Below are positions 8,487 through 17,167 of a stretch of 64,000 nt of DNA, piece after piece. This DNA comes from an uncultured Thioclava sp. (lineage in GTDB: Bacteria; Pseudomonadota; Alphaproteobacteria; Rhodobacterales; Rhodobacteraceae), in contig NZ_CAJYBT010000001.1 of assembly GCF_913064665.1 (NCBI RefSeq), forward strand, positions 1 to 64,000, written 5' to 3'. The position numbers and the translations under genes are program-made. Within the stretch, counting starts at the first letter, position 1; each line of letters opens with the position of its first letter. The notes below the pieces were generated by a model that saw only the letters and a list, made by a program, of their open reading frames with translations, was not told the origin of the DNA and ran no database searches.

Positions 8487-9070
8487 AAACTCTCTCCCGC
8501 GGTTTCTTCGAATTGTTGGTCGGTCATGAAGGTCCTTTGATGGATTGCCGCAGCGAGGCGCGTGAGGGCGCGTTCGCGGTAGCGCACGACGCGCACTTCC
8601 GTGACCCCCATGATCCCCGCGACATCCTTGTTACGAAGCTCCTCAAGGTAGAACAGCGAGATCGCTGTGCGTTCATCTTCAGGTAGCTTTTCGATTTCCT
8701 CTGCGAGAATATCGGCGCTCTCGCAACCGATGATCAGGTCAAGCGCATCATCGGGCGTGACACTCTCGCTCTCGGCGACATAGGCCTCCTCGCGGCGCTT
8801 TATCGAGCCCGCACGGCGCGAGATGTCGATCATCGCGCCCAGCACCCGTGGCTTGATGAAGACCGGGAAGGGCACGCCGCGCGCGGGATCAAAGCGGTCG
8901 CGCAGCTCAAGCGCGGTCAGCACGCCGGTCTGGACCATGTCGTCCACCTCGGCCCAGGGCATCCGGCCATGCAGTCGCCAGGCGGTGCGCGTGATCCATT
9001 TACCGCTCTGGACCAGCACCTCTTCGGGCTCGGGAACGCCCGGACTGGGGTCTTGCTGCGGGGCGCTCAT
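8483..9070 (-). CDS. fliA: Sigma28-family flagellar sigma factor, short form
   Basis: This 195-residue protein is about 45 residues shorter than E. coli FliA. Sigma region 2 spans about 20-85 (AEVDDMVQTGVLTALELRDRF, shown in part; PVFIKPRVLGAMID). Region 4 spans about 121-178, with LPEDERTAISLFYLEEL and a helix-turn-helix ending VTEVRVVRYRERALTRL. The segment between (86-120) is too short to hold a normal domain 3. FliA directs RNA polymerase to late flagellar promoters and is held back by FlgM, encoded here at 33012. Most alphaproteobacteria lack FliA; Rhodobacter sphaeroides fla1, an acquired system, is a known exception. It is coupled to flhA and motA by four-base overlaps. Confidence 0.88.
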   Translation of the reverse strand: MSAPQQDPSPGVPEPEEVLVQSGKWITRTAWRLHGRMPWAEVDDMVQTGVLTALELRDRFDPARGVPFPVFIKPRVLGAMIDISRRAGSIKRREEAYVAESESVTPDDALDLIIGCESADILAEEIEKLPEDERTAISLFYLEELRNKDVAGIMGVTEVRVVRYRERALTRLAAAIHQRTFMTDQQFEETAGESL

Positions 9071-11181
9071 TGTGCGGCCTCTTCAGGCGGGCGGATCACC
9101 CCGAGCACGGTCGTGGGCTGGTTATCAGGGATCTCCTCGAGCGCAATCACCGCGAAGCTGTCAGCAATCACGCGCGCGATCGCCCGGCGGCAAGACCCAG
9201 GCACGGCGAGCACCGGCTTGACACCCCGCGAGGCCGCCAGCTCTTTGCCCGAGGCGGCAGCCGCGCGCAGCATCCGCATGATGCCCGGCTCGGAGATCGC
9301 AGAGCTGTTCTGGGCGCGCGCTGTCTCGATCGACTTGATCACGATCCCCTCGAATTCGGGATCGAGCGCGAGCACCTGAAGTACCTGCCCCTCGCCCAGA
9401 TAGGGCGCGATGAGAAGCCGCGAGATCCGCTGGCGAACGGCAGCAAGCAACATTTCCGGATCGCGCGTTGCAGCTTCCGGCGCATCAACCATGGCCTCGG
9501 CGATCCGTTCGAAATCGCGGATCGGGACCATCTCGGCGACCAGACCCGAGAGCACCTGACGCACCATCCCCATCTGGTAGCGCGCACGCAGGTCCTCGAT
9601 TAGCTTCGGGTGGCTGCGCGCGTAATGGCCGACGATTTCCTCGACCTCGCCGCGGCCAAGCATCTCCCAGGCATGCCGCTTGAGCATTGCATCGAGATGC
9701 GTCGCGATGACGCTCGAGGGATCAACGACGGTGTAACCAGCGGTCTCGGCATCGGCCACCATCGCCTCGCCAATCCAGAGCGCGTCAGTGCCGAAGACGG
9801 GCTCCTTCGCGGGCCGCCCGCCGGAGATCCGGTCGATGATGTTATCGGTCTCGATCGCAAGCATCTGGCCGGGAAAGACCTCGCCGCGGCCAATCACGCC
9901 GCCGCGGATGACGAAGCGGTATTCCTGCGGCCGGACCTGCTCGGAATCGCGGATGTGGATATTGGGCAGCACGAAGCCGATCTGCTTGCTAAAGCGGGTG
10001 CGAATGGCAGTCAGCCGGGTCATCAGGGTCGGTTTGCCCGGAGCCTGCTCGCCGATTAGCGGCACCAGCGCAAAGCCGATATCTAGGCCAAATGGATCCA
10101 CCGTCTGGACGCTCGAGACATCGACCGCAGCCGGCTTCTGGTCGGCCGCCGCGGGAGCAGGCTCGGCGGTTTCCGCCTCCTGCGCACGCCGCTTGCGTTG
10201 CACCCCGCGCAGTCCCGTCGCACCCAAGATCGCACCGAAGCCGAGGAAGGGTAGATGTGCCATGCCCGGCACCAGCCCAAGGATCAGCAAAAGCGCACCC
10301 GCGACCAGCATAGCCTCGGGATGATTGGAGATCTGGCCAACAATCTGGTTCGAGATGTTCTGGCCGTTGGACACCCGCGTCACGATCAGACCGGCAGCAA
10401 TCGAGATCGTGAGCGAGGGGATCTGGGCCGCCACCCCGTCGCCGATCGTGAGCAGCGTGTAGCTTTGCGCCGCGACCGCAAGCGGCAGCCCGTGCTGGAG
10501 CATCCCCACCAACAGCCCGCCCACAAGATTGACGACAAGGATCACCATGGCCGCGACCACATCGCCGCGCACGAATTTCGACGCGCCGTCCATCGCGCCG
10601 AAGAAATCGGCTTCGGCGCGCAGCTGACCGCGCCGCCGTTCGGCCTCTTTCGCACTCAGCGTGCCGGCATTCACATCCGCGTCGATCGCCATCTGACGGC
10701 CGGGCAGAGAGTCGAGCATGAAACGCGCAGAGACCTCGGCGACCCGGCTCGACCCCTTGGTGATGACCACGAAGTTGATCACGATCAGGATGCAAAAGAT
10801 AATGATCCCGATCACGTAATTGCCGCCCACGACGAGGCGACCGAAGCTCTCGACGACCGAGCCCGCCGCCCCCGGCCCCGTATAGCCGTTGAGCAGGATC
10901 GCACGAGCCGTCGCGACGTTCAGCCCCAGTCGCATCAGCGTGGTCGCCAACAGGATCGAGGGGAAGGAGAGCAGATCGGAGGCCTCGGTGACATAGATCG
11001 CCGCGGCCAGGATCACCAGCCCGGCGGCGATATTGACCGCAAACATCAACGAGATCGCCAGGGGCGAAAGAGGCACAATCAACATCGTCAGCACCGCGCC
11101 GACGATGGCGGGGCCGGCCAGCCACGAGGTTATCGACGGCCGCGGAAGTGATATGACTGGCTTAACGGCTGGCGTGGGCAT
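9067..11181 (-). CDS. flhA: Flagellar export-gate protein FlhA
   Basis: The protein has 704 residues. Eight membrane segments in the first about 320 residues include the FHIPEP-region equivalent around VTEASDLLSFPSILLATTLM. A cytoplasmic domain follows, with DPFGLDIGFALVPLI and ARYQMGMVRQVLSGL. FlhA forms the nonameric export platform that docks chaperone-substrate complexes. The ATG at 11181 is preferred; the frame is open to a TTG at 11232, but that would overlap fliQ by 71 bases rather than 20. No clear ribosome binding site is seen, so coupling to fliQ translation is likely. The downstream fliA overlaps by four bases. Confidence 0.95.
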   Translation of the reverse strand: MPTPAVKPVISLPRPSITSWLAGPAIVGAVLTMLIVPLSPLAISLMFAVNIAAGLVILAAAIYVTEASDLLSFPSILLATTLMRLGLNVATARAILLNGYTGPGAAGSVVESFGRLVVGGNYVIGIIIFCILIVINFVVITKGSSRVAEVSARFMLDSLPGRQMAIDADVNAGTLSAKEAERRRGQLRAEADFFGAMDGASKFVRGDVVAAMVILVVNLVGGLLVGMLQHGLPLAVAAQSYTLLTIGDGVAAQIPSLTISIAAGLIVTRVSNGQNISNQIVGQISNHPEAMLVAGALLLILGLVPGMAHLPFLGFGAILGATGLRGVQRKRRAQEAETAEPAPAAADQKPAAVDVSSVQTVDPFGLDIGFALVPLIGEQAPGKPTLMTRLTAIRTRFSKQIGFVLPNIHIRDSEQVRPQEYRFVIRGGVIGRGEVFPGQMLAIETDNIIDRISGGRPAKEPVFGTDALWIGEAMVADAETAGYTVVDPSSVIATHLDAMLKRHAWEMLGRGEVEEIVGHYARSHPKLIEDLRARYQMGMVRQVLSGLVAEMVPIRDFERIAEAMVDAPEAATRDPEMLLAAVRQRISRLLIAPYLGEGQVLQVLALDPEFEGIVIKSIETARAQNSSAISEPGIMRMLRAAAASGKELAASRGVKPVLAVPGSCRRAIARVIADSFAVIALEEIPDNQPTTVLGVIRPPEEAAQ

Positions 11182-11440
11182 GAACGATTTCGGGAATCGA
11201 TTGGAAAACATGGGTGGTATAGTTCTCGGCAAAGCGCAGCATCATGCCGCCGCCGAGCGCCACGAGGACCAGCAGCCCGATCACTTTGGGCACGAAGCCC
11301 AGCGCAGCCTCGCGAACCTGGGTCGTGGTTTGCAAAATCGCACCACCAACGCCAAGCAGTAGGCAGGTCGCAAGCGCCGGCCCCGCGATGGCGAGGAAAG
11401 TGTTCACAGCGCCTAAGCTGAACCAGTCCGGCACCGTCAT
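11162..11440 (-). CDS. fliQ: Flagellar export-gate protein FliQ
   Basis: The protein has 92 residues, two membrane helices and the canonical loop TTTQVREAALGFVPKVIG (about 39-56), matching the FliQ signature QAATQINE..L.F.PK. It is part of the FliP-FliQ-FliR export channel. It overlaps the fliN stop by four bases (ATGA) and flhA by 20 bases. This is the canonical copy; a divergent FliQ-like protein is encoded next to fliR at 1735. Position between fliN and flhA is unusual, since fliP and fliR are both elsewhere in the locus. Confidence 0.9.
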   Translation of the reverse strand: MTVPDWFSLGAVNTFLAIAGPALATCLLLGVGGAILQTTTQVREAALGFVPKVIGLLVLVALGGGMMLRFAENYTTHVFQSIPEIVHAHASR

Positions 11441-11787
11441 GCCGGATGATCCGAGTCGTCCGTTCCAACGATCTCCGTTACCCGGATGCCGTATTTGTGG
11501 CCCTCGGTCGAGACCACCTCGCCTCGCGCAATCAGGCTACCATTGGCGCGAATGTCTATCGGCTCGCCGATTGCTCGATCGAGCGGGATCACCGTGCCCT
11601 GCCGGGTGCCGCGCAGTTCCTTGATCGTCATGTTCACGCGACCGATCTCGACGACCATGGTCACGCGCACGGAATCGACCGTGGTTGCAGGGATTGCACG
11701 CGCAGCGCCTGCGGTGTCGACCGGCGGCTCAAGCGGATCGACCTGAACCGGCGTCTGATCGGAGGGCTCATTTTTTTTGTTGGTCAT
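11437..11787 (-). CDS. fliN: Flagellar motor switch protein FliN
   Basis: The protein has 116 residues. The C-terminal SpoA domain (about 35-110) has VTMVVEIGRVNMTIKELRG, RQGTVIPLDR, PIDIRANGSLIARGEVV and GIRVTEIVG. FliN tetramers form the bottom of the C ring and bind FliH. The ATG at 11787 gives a charged linker (NKKNEPSDQ) before the SpoA domain and overlaps the fliM end by 20 bases. The shared region contains an A8 run, discussed in the findings. An earlier in-frame start is less likely because it runs further into fliM. Confidence 0.93.
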   Translation of the reverse strand: MTNKKNEPSDQTPVQVDPLEPPVDTAGAARAIPATTVDSVRVTMVVEIGRVNMTIKELRGTRQGTVIPLDRAIGEPIDIRANGSLIARGEVVSTEGHKYGIRVTEIVGTDDSDHPA

Positions 11788-12658
11788 TTTCAAAGAAAAC
11801 TCCGTAATTCGGGCCGACAGCCCCATAGGAAATGTCTGCGATCGTGGTCTTGCCGATCACCGCGCGGGCATTGCGATGGAAGGTCAATGGAAGCATGTCG
11901 CCCACGGCCAGCGCGGACAAACCACCCGCCGACATCGAGACCGTGCCGATTTCGAAGCCGATCTCGACGGGCACCTCTTCGATCGCCTCGGACAGGTGGT
12001 CGGTCCACCTACTGCGTGCCTCCAGCTCGGCCTGGCCACCAGCAGGCGAGCCGAGGATCTCACGGTAGGGTTCCAGCCCGCGATAGGGAATCGCGACGGA
12101 GATCGTTCCGCCGCCCGCAGGCAAGCTGACCTGGGCCGACATCTTGCAGAACGGCTCGACCGCATCGCCCACTGAGGCCAGAGCGGCGAAGCCTTCGGTG
12201 CGCACGACCTCGGGCTGGACCACGAAATACTGTTGGAAAGCGGCACTGATCGCAGGCCCTATCATTTCAATCAGCCGGCGACCGATCCGGGCTTCCATGT
12301 TCGAGATCTGCGGCTGCAGCTTGTCTTCAGGCGCGGGTGCATCGGCGCCAAACAGGTCATCGACCAACGCAGCCAGAAGCGCACCGTCCAACGTCACCAG
12401 CGACAGCCCCCGGATTGGCGAGAGGTTGAGGATGGCGAACAGGTGGTAACCGTCGCGCGGAGCGAGATAAGCGTCGTGGTTGACGATTTGGAACTTGCCC
12501 TCTTGGATCTCGACGCCGAACCTAAATTCCTGAAACAGCTGAGTCCGGAAATAGCGGAACAAGCGTTCAACCACGCCCGACATGTCGGGCAGACGATTGA
12601 CGAAGACCGTGGTCGGGTTGATCAGGTCGATGGGCTCGAATTCGGGGGTGTCAGGCAT
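11768..12658 (-). CDS. fliM: Flagellar motor switch protein FliM
   Basis: The protein has 296 residues against about 330 in E. coli. The CheC-like middle domain (about 40-190) includes LSLVTLDGALLAALVDDLFG. The C-terminal SpoA domain includes VPVEIGFEIGTVSMSAGGL and ISYGAVGPNYGVFF. FliM links FliG and FliN in the C ring. The N terminus begins PDTPEFEPIDLINPTTVFVN and lacks the LSQ.EIDALL CheY-binding peptide of chemotactic FliM. The stop overlaps the fliN start and the start overlaps the fliK stop. Confidence 0.93.
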   Translation of the reverse strand: MPDTPEFEPIDLINPTTVFVNRLPDMSGVVERLFRYFRTQLFQEFRFGVEIQEGKFQIVNHDAYLAPRDGYHLFAILNLSPIRGLSLVTLDGALLAALVDDLFGADAPAPEDKLQPQISNMEARIGRRLIEMIGPAISAAFQQYFVVQPEVVRTEGFAALASVGDAVEPFCKMSAQVSLPAGGGTISVAIPYRGLEPYREILGSPAGGQAELEARSRWTDHLSEAIEEVPVEIGFEIGTVSMSAGGLSALAVGDMLPLTFHRNARAVIGKTTIADISYGAVGPNYGVFFENDQQKK

Positions 12659-14030
12659 AGGCTTTCACCGTCTTGTCGTCGCTCTCTCCTGCAGGCGGAA
12701 GAGGCGCTTCCCACGGGGTGTCTTGCGGGTGCGGCCGATGCTGGTCGCCCCCTGCATGCTGGTGCTGCGCATCGCCTGCGAAACCGCCCGCGCCCCCTGC
12801 ATCGGCGAATCCGGACTGGGGCGCCTGAGCCCCCCCCGCCACTCCGGGCTGCGGCGTCAGTACATTGGTGCCGCCCGGCATGCCCGCCATCGCGGCCTGC
12901 ACCGAGCCCACGTTCAGGCCTCCCTGCGCAAGCTTCTGAGCCAGATGCCCCGTCTCCGCCGCGAGCGCGCGGTAGCCGGCATCGGTCTCGGCGCTCAGGT
13001 GAATGTGCGTCACCCCTTGCGCAGTCACGTCCACCCGCACCACCACGGTGCCCAGAGATTGCGGATGCAAGGTTATCTTGGCCGAGCCACCCCCGTCCGA
13101 GGCCAGAGAGAGCGCGGAATGCAGCAATTGCGGTTGGGTTTCGGGTTCTGTCGGAAGGGATTGGACAGGGGCCAGTCCGGTCACTGGGCCGAGCGCGCCG
13201 GGCTGGGGCGCGGAGGGTGCGGCCAGCGCAGCGACGACCCCTGCGTCGCGTTCCGTCTCGCGGTTGCTGTGCGGCGTCACAGGCTGCGGCAGGGTTTGCG
13301 GGATGCTGTGCGGAATCGACAACTGGGTCGGCATCACATCCACGGCAGGGTCATGACGCTTATCATCATGCATGCGCCGCCCCCCCGGCGCGCGTAGCTG
13401 TTCCGCACCGGGCGCAGACCGATCCATACCGTCGGCGCCGATCTCTGCGGCCTGCCTGCGAGGGGCGATCGAGACCGCCCGCATTGCGAGATCCTCAGCC
13501 TGTGCCGGCTTCACCGGCGTCGTGTCCACATCGCGGGGGAGGGGCGGCAACGTGGCGTTCCGGTTTGAAGGGATCGCATGCGCCTGCTGCGCGCCCGGCT
13601 CAGCCACCGAGCTCGCCTTGTCGCTCTTTGCAGTCTTCGCCGCAGCCGCGGGCCCCGAACCAGGGGCGGCCCGTGCGAGCATCGTGTCCAGCGACGAGAG
13701 ATCCTTGCGATCTGCCACACGACTCTCGTCACGAGGCGCGATCGGTCGGGCGTCATCCCGCGCTGTTTCCTCAACCCCTGTCACCAGCGCCGTGTCGCTC
13801 TGTGTCTGCGCATCCGGCGACGCTTCTTTCGACGTCGCGCCCGCGCGCTCCACATCGGCTCCCTGATCCGTTCGGGTGTGATCGTCCCGCGCGCCAGTCT
13901 TGGGCACGGCACAGGCCTCAGAGCAGGCCGTGTCAAAGGCACGCGCCTGATGCGCATCTGCGCGGGCGGCCCGGTCAACCGGCACGGCCGCGCTGGACGG
14001 AAGGAGAGCGTGCGTCAGGGTCCGGGTCAT
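12651..14030 (-). CDS. fliK: Flagellar hook-length control protein FliK
   Basis: The protein has 459 residues. The first about 270 are Ala/Pro/Arg/Asp-rich, disordered and poorly conserved, typical of the ruler part of FliK. The C-terminal Flg_hook domain (about 300-390) carries ITLHPQSLGTVVVRVDVT and HIHLSAETDAGYRALAAE, the export-switch domain that contacts FlhB. After it is a Gly/Gln/His-rich tail. FliK is exported during hook growth and triggers the FlhB substrate switch. It overlaps fliG and fliM by a few bases each. Confidence 0.9.
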   Translation of the reverse strand: MTRTLTHALLPSSAAVPVDRAARADAHQARAFDTACSEACAVPKTGARDDHTRTDQGADVERAGATSKEASPDAQTQSDTALVTGVEETARDDARPIAPRDESRVADRKDLSSLDTMLARAAPGSGPAAAAKTAKSDKASSVAEPGAQQAHAIPSNRNATLPPLPRDVDTTPVKPAQAEDLAMRAVSIAPRRQAAEIGADGMDRSAPGAEQLRAPGGRRMHDDKRHDPAVDVMPTQLSIPHSIPQTLPQPVTPHSNRETERDAGVVAALAAPSAPQPGALGPVTGLAPVQSLPTEPETQPQLLHSALSLASDGGGSAKITLHPQSLGTVVVRVDVTAQGVTHIHLSAETDAGYRALAAETGHLAQKLAQGGLNVGSVQAAMAGMPGGTNVLTPQPGVAGGAQAPQSGFADAGGAGGFAGDAQHQHAGGDQHRPHPQDTPWEAPLPPAGESDDKTVKAYA

Positions 14031-15028
14031 ACCATATCTTCCTCGTTGCTGAGCGAGATCCGACCCTCTCGCGACAGTCGCATCGCCGCCTCGACGAACT
14101 CGTGCTGGGCAGCCTGCGAATCCGCGCGCTTCACCATCGGGCCGTTCTCGATGTCGTCCTTGAGGATCGCCGCATCCTTGCGCGAGATATTCGCGAAGAA
14201 ACGCTCGCGGGTCTGCTCCGTGGCACTACGCAGCGCGGGGGAACGCCGCTCGGGCCCGACCTCAAAGATGACCTGTTGCAGGAAGTGGTCCGGCAGCCCC
14301 AGCAGGTCGTCGAAGGTGAACATGTTCGCGCGGATCCGGTCCGCAAGATCTGCATCCTCTTCGCGAATCCGCGACAGCGCCCGTTCCGCGGCACCGGCAC
14401 TCATCCCGTTGAGCAGGTCAGCGGCCTGACGCACGCCCCCCGTCGAGCTGGCCTGTGTCGCGATCTGCGTGCCGAGATGGTCCGAGAGCATGCTTTTCAA
14501 CTCGGCGAGCGCGACACTGGGGATCGTTTCGAGCCGCGCATAGCGATGGATCAGGTCTGTCGCCAGCTCTTCATCGAAGGCGTTGAGGCACTCCACTGCG
14601 GCCGAGCGTGTCATCTGCCCCAGCAGCACCGCCAGCAATTGCGGTCGTTCGTCCTTGACCTGATCGGCAAGGGTTCGTCCGTCAATCTTCGAGAGGATGT
14701 CGAGATCGGAAGTTCTGGTGCGAATGATCCGCTCAAGCATGTCATGGGCGCGCTTGTCCCCGAATGCGCGCGACAGCAGCGACTCGAAGGCATCGAAACC
14801 GCCCGATGCTATCGCACCGCCAGCCTCAAGCTCCGCCATCAGCCGGGCATAGATCTGCACGCCCTCGTCGCGGGAAGGTTCGTGCATCTCCGACATTGCG
14901 GCGGTTAGAATGCCGATAGAGGCCTCGTCCATGTGGCGCAGTACCTGTGTCGCGGCCTCTTCATCCATCGACATCACAACATAGGCAGCCATCGCTGCCC
15001 CGCTCATCCCGCTATCCGGCTCGATCAT
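14027..15028 (-). CDS. fliG: Flagellar motor switch protein FliG
   Basis: The protein has 333 residues. It shows FliG features: EEAATQVLRHMDEASIGIL (about 22-40, FliF-binding N domain), a middle domain with FDEELATDLIHRYARLETI, and a C-terminal torque domain with FTFDDLLGLPDHFLQQVIFE (shown in part) and charged residues around ARSATEQTRERFF. The ATG at 15028 is chosen because it overlaps the fliF stop by four bases (ATGA); a start at 15076 would lie inside fliF. FliG sits under the MS ring and interacts with MotA. Confidence 0.94.
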   Translation of the reverse strand: MIEPDSGMSGAAMAAYVVMSMDEEAATQVLRHMDEASIGILTAAMSEMHEPSRDEGVQIYARLMAELEAGGAIASGGFDAFESLLSRAFGDKRAHDMLERIIRTRTSDLDILSKIDGRTLADQVKDERPQLLAVLLGQMTRSAAVECLNAFDEELATDLIHRYARLETIPSVALAELKSMLSDHLGTQIATQASSTGGVRQAADLLNGMSAGAAERALSRIREEDADLADRIRANMFTFDDLLGLPDHFLQQVIFEVGPERRSPALRSATEQTRERFFANISRKDAAILKDDIENGPMVKRADSQAAQHEFVEAAMRLSREGRISLSNEEDMV

Positions 15029-16581
15029 GCGCCGTCCTCCTCCGGTTGGAGGCTCGGGACATCGCCCGACAGCCATTTCTGCAACACGCCGGCCATCGCC
15101 TTAGGTCGCTCCTTGCCGGCCTCGCCCACCTGTTCGGCGATCCGCTTTAGATGCACGACGTCCAGGCTGTCCTCGAGGGCCGGCTTGGGCATCGCGACCA
15201 CGGGGGCTGGTGCCGGGGCCCAAGGCCGCACTGGCCGCTTGCGCAACCAGCCCACCAGCGGGCGCGCCACGCCGAACAGGAATCCTAGGGCCGCGACGAG
15301 TAGCAACCCAGCCTGCACGATCAGCGACATCTGCGCATCAGGTGCCTGCGCGACAGCCTCGGCTCCGGTTACGAAATTCGCGCTCGTTACCTGAATCTGG
15401 CCCACTGGTCCCGCGATGGTCGAGCCGATCATCGCCTTGAGTTGGTCGAGGCTCGTCGATCCAAGTGCGGCCTTGTTCACCACCACCGATGCGCTGACTT
15501 TACGGACCGACCACGCAGCAGGCCGCCGGGTTGTCGAGGTCTTGTCGACGACGAAGTCCTTCTGGGTATGTTGCGACGCGCTCTGCGGCTGGCCGTTGGC
15601 GGGCTGCGCGCCCTGCCCATTGGCATTCAGCGGCGCGGTGGTCTTGCCCGGCGGCTGGTTCGACAGCGCCCCAGGAATTCCCATCGCGACAGGATCCTTG
15701 CCGTTGCGCGTCTGCGACTGCTCGTCGCTTGAGCGTAAGACGGAATTGGGCCCGTAACGAACCGACTGTTCCTCGGTCGCGGCGAAATCAATATCTGCCG
15801 AGACAGTGACGCGCGCGTTCCCCGCCCCGAGGATCGGCGCCAACAGGCTGCGTATCTTGGCCTCCTGAGCCGCCTCGATCCGCTTCAACACGGCGAGCTG
15901 CTGCGCGATATCGCCGACATCGCCCTGAGGGTAAAGAATCATGCCGCCGCTGGTGGCCACGACGACATCCGCCTCGTCCAGCCCCGGCACTGCGCCGGCC
16001 ACGACCTTGGCAATCGCCATGCCGATAGCCTGATCCGCCTGGGGAGGGGCAGTCAAAATCACCGAAGCCTTCGGTCGCGGTTGATCGGCGAGGAACGGCG
16101 TATCCTTGGGTTCGGCCAGCAGCACCTGCACTTGGCTCGCTCCCGACAGCGCCGTGATCGATTCCTGCAAGCTGTGTTCGGTGGCCTGCAACTGCAACGC
16201 TTGGGTGGCGGCCTGGCTGGTGGTGACCGATGACTTCTCGAGCGCCTGCCAGCTTGACTCGCTGCCCGTCTCAGGCAGCCCCGCCACGCCCAACCGCAAC
16301 CGCGCACGCCCGAAATCGGATTCGGGGACCGAGATCACGTTTCCATCCTGGCTCAGGCGATATGGGATACCCTCTTTCTGGAGCGCGGAGATCACCTTGC
16401 CGCCGCGCGCAGGCGACAGCCCGTCGAACAGAACGGTGTAGCGCTCGCCTGAAAACTCGAACGCCGCCAGAACGGCGATGCCGAGCACGACTGTTGCCAC
16501 GACGAGCGTTATGGAAAGCGGTAGGTTTTTAAGCCGGGCTAACAGGTTCGAACCAAACGCCCGCGCATCCTTTAAAGTCAT
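15025..16581 (-). CDS. fliF: Flagellar MS-ring protein FliF
   Basis: The protein has 518 residues. Membrane helix 1 (about 23-43, SITLVVATVVLGIAVLAAFE) is followed by ring-building motifs (GKVISALQKEGIPYRL; RLRLGVAGLPE) and periplasmic domains with a Gln/Gly/Asn-rich insertion. Helix 2 (about 420-450) precedes a cytoplasmic tail that binds FliG. FliF is the MS-ring scaffold on which the basal body is built. It follows fliE by eight bases and is coupled to fliG. Length is slightly below the E. coli protein (552). Confidence 0.95.
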   Translation of the reverse strand: MTLKDARAFGSNLLARLKNLPLSITLVVATVVLGIAVLAAFEFSGERYTVLFDGLSPARGGKVISALQKEGIPYRLSQDGNVISVPESDFGRARLRLGVAGLPETGSESSWQALEKSSVTTSQAATQALQLQATEHSLQESITALSGASQVQVLLAEPKDTPFLADQPRPKASVILTAPPQADQAIGMAIAKVVAGAVPGLDEADVVVATSGGMILYPQGDVGDIAQQLAVLKRIEAAQEAKIRSLLAPILGAGNARVTVSADIDFAATEEQSVRYGPNSVLRSSDEQSQTRNGKDPVAMGIPGALSNQPPGKTTAPLNANGQGAQPANGQPQSASQHTQKDFVVDKTSTTRRPAAWSVRKVSASVVVNKAALGSTSLDQLKAMIGSTIAGPVGQIQVTSANFVTGAEAVAQAPDAQMSLIVQAGLLLVAALGFLFGVARPLVGWLRKRPVRPWAPAPAPVVAMPKPALEDSLDVVHLKRIAEQVGEAGKERPKAMAGVLQKWLSGDVPSLQPEEDGA

Positions 16582-16589
16582 ATTGTCCG

Positions 16590-16892
16590 TCAGATCTGCA
16601 TATTAGAGAGCGTTTGATAGGCCGAAACGACCTCGTTTCTCACAGCCACCACGCCATTCCACCCAATCTCAGCCCGATCGGAGAGAACCAGAGCAGTTGC
16701 CTGCGACGCACCGGGCTTGCCCGCAGCAACCGCATTTTCTGCGGACGTTGCAGAACTCTGAGCATCACTCACAGCATTGAGAGCCGATTCTACAGTTTTT
16801 AAAAAGGATGCTCCGCTCGCACCGTCCGACGCCTTTTCGGTAAGGGAATGTCCGTTCGAAAATCCAATTAAAGATAGAGGCAATACAGACAT
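16590..16892 (-). CDS. fliE: Flagellar rod-base protein FliE
   Basis: The protein has 100 residues. The C-terminal pattern SDRAEIGWNGVVAVRNEVVSAYQTL (given in part: RNEVVSAYQTLSNMQI) matches FliE, which ends in a conserved V..RNKVV.AY.EIM.M.. helix. FliE joins the MS ring to the rod. It has a good ribosome binding site (AGGA) and is the first gene of the leftward operon fliE to fliJ, diverging from flgB across a 275-base regulatory region. Confidence 0.9.
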   Translation of the reverse strand: MSVLPLSLIGFSNGHSLTEKASDGASGASFLKTVESALNAVSDAQSSATSAENAVAAGKPGASQATALVLSDRAEIGWNGVVAVRNEVVSAYQTLSNMQI

Positions 16893-17167
16893 CGGAATCC
16901 TCGCGCGTTTACGTTTGGGATGCCCTCTAATGGCATTGAGCCATACTGGTCAACTCACGGTATCGTTTAAACGTTAAACGTGTGTGAAATTTTGAAACGT
17001 TACCGAAAAGCCACACCCCAGAAAATGAGTATATATTCATATATACAATTGTTTTTACTGAATTTTCTAAAGATCACGACGACCGCACGCATTTGTTACA
17101 TCTTTGCACATTGCGGCTAGGCGCAGGCTGAAATAACGTCCACCACAACCTAAGAATGTGAGTTAAA
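16893..17167. promoter_or_regulatory. Divergent fliE/flgB regulatory region
   Basis: This AT-rich 275-base region separates the two large flagellar operons. It contains a 17-bp imperfect palindrome at 16964-16980 (CGTTTAAACGTTAAACG), a related half site at about 16995-17004 (GAAACGTTAC) and a perfect 18-bp palindrome at 17029-17046 (GTATATAT-TC-ATATATAC). These are candidates for binding of an unidentified flagellar regulator. No standard sigma54 or full-consensus sigma28 promoter is visible. Confidence 0.55.

Noticed and set aside
12233-14908. An 891-codon open frame on the plus strand
   Set aside because: It is the antisense shadow of fliK, fliG and part of fliM; high GC opens long false frames. 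The minus-strand genes have family motifs and overlapping starts and stops.
17005-17160. Sigma54 promoter for flgB
   Set aside because: No GG-N10-GC pair with TGGC and TTGC character was found.
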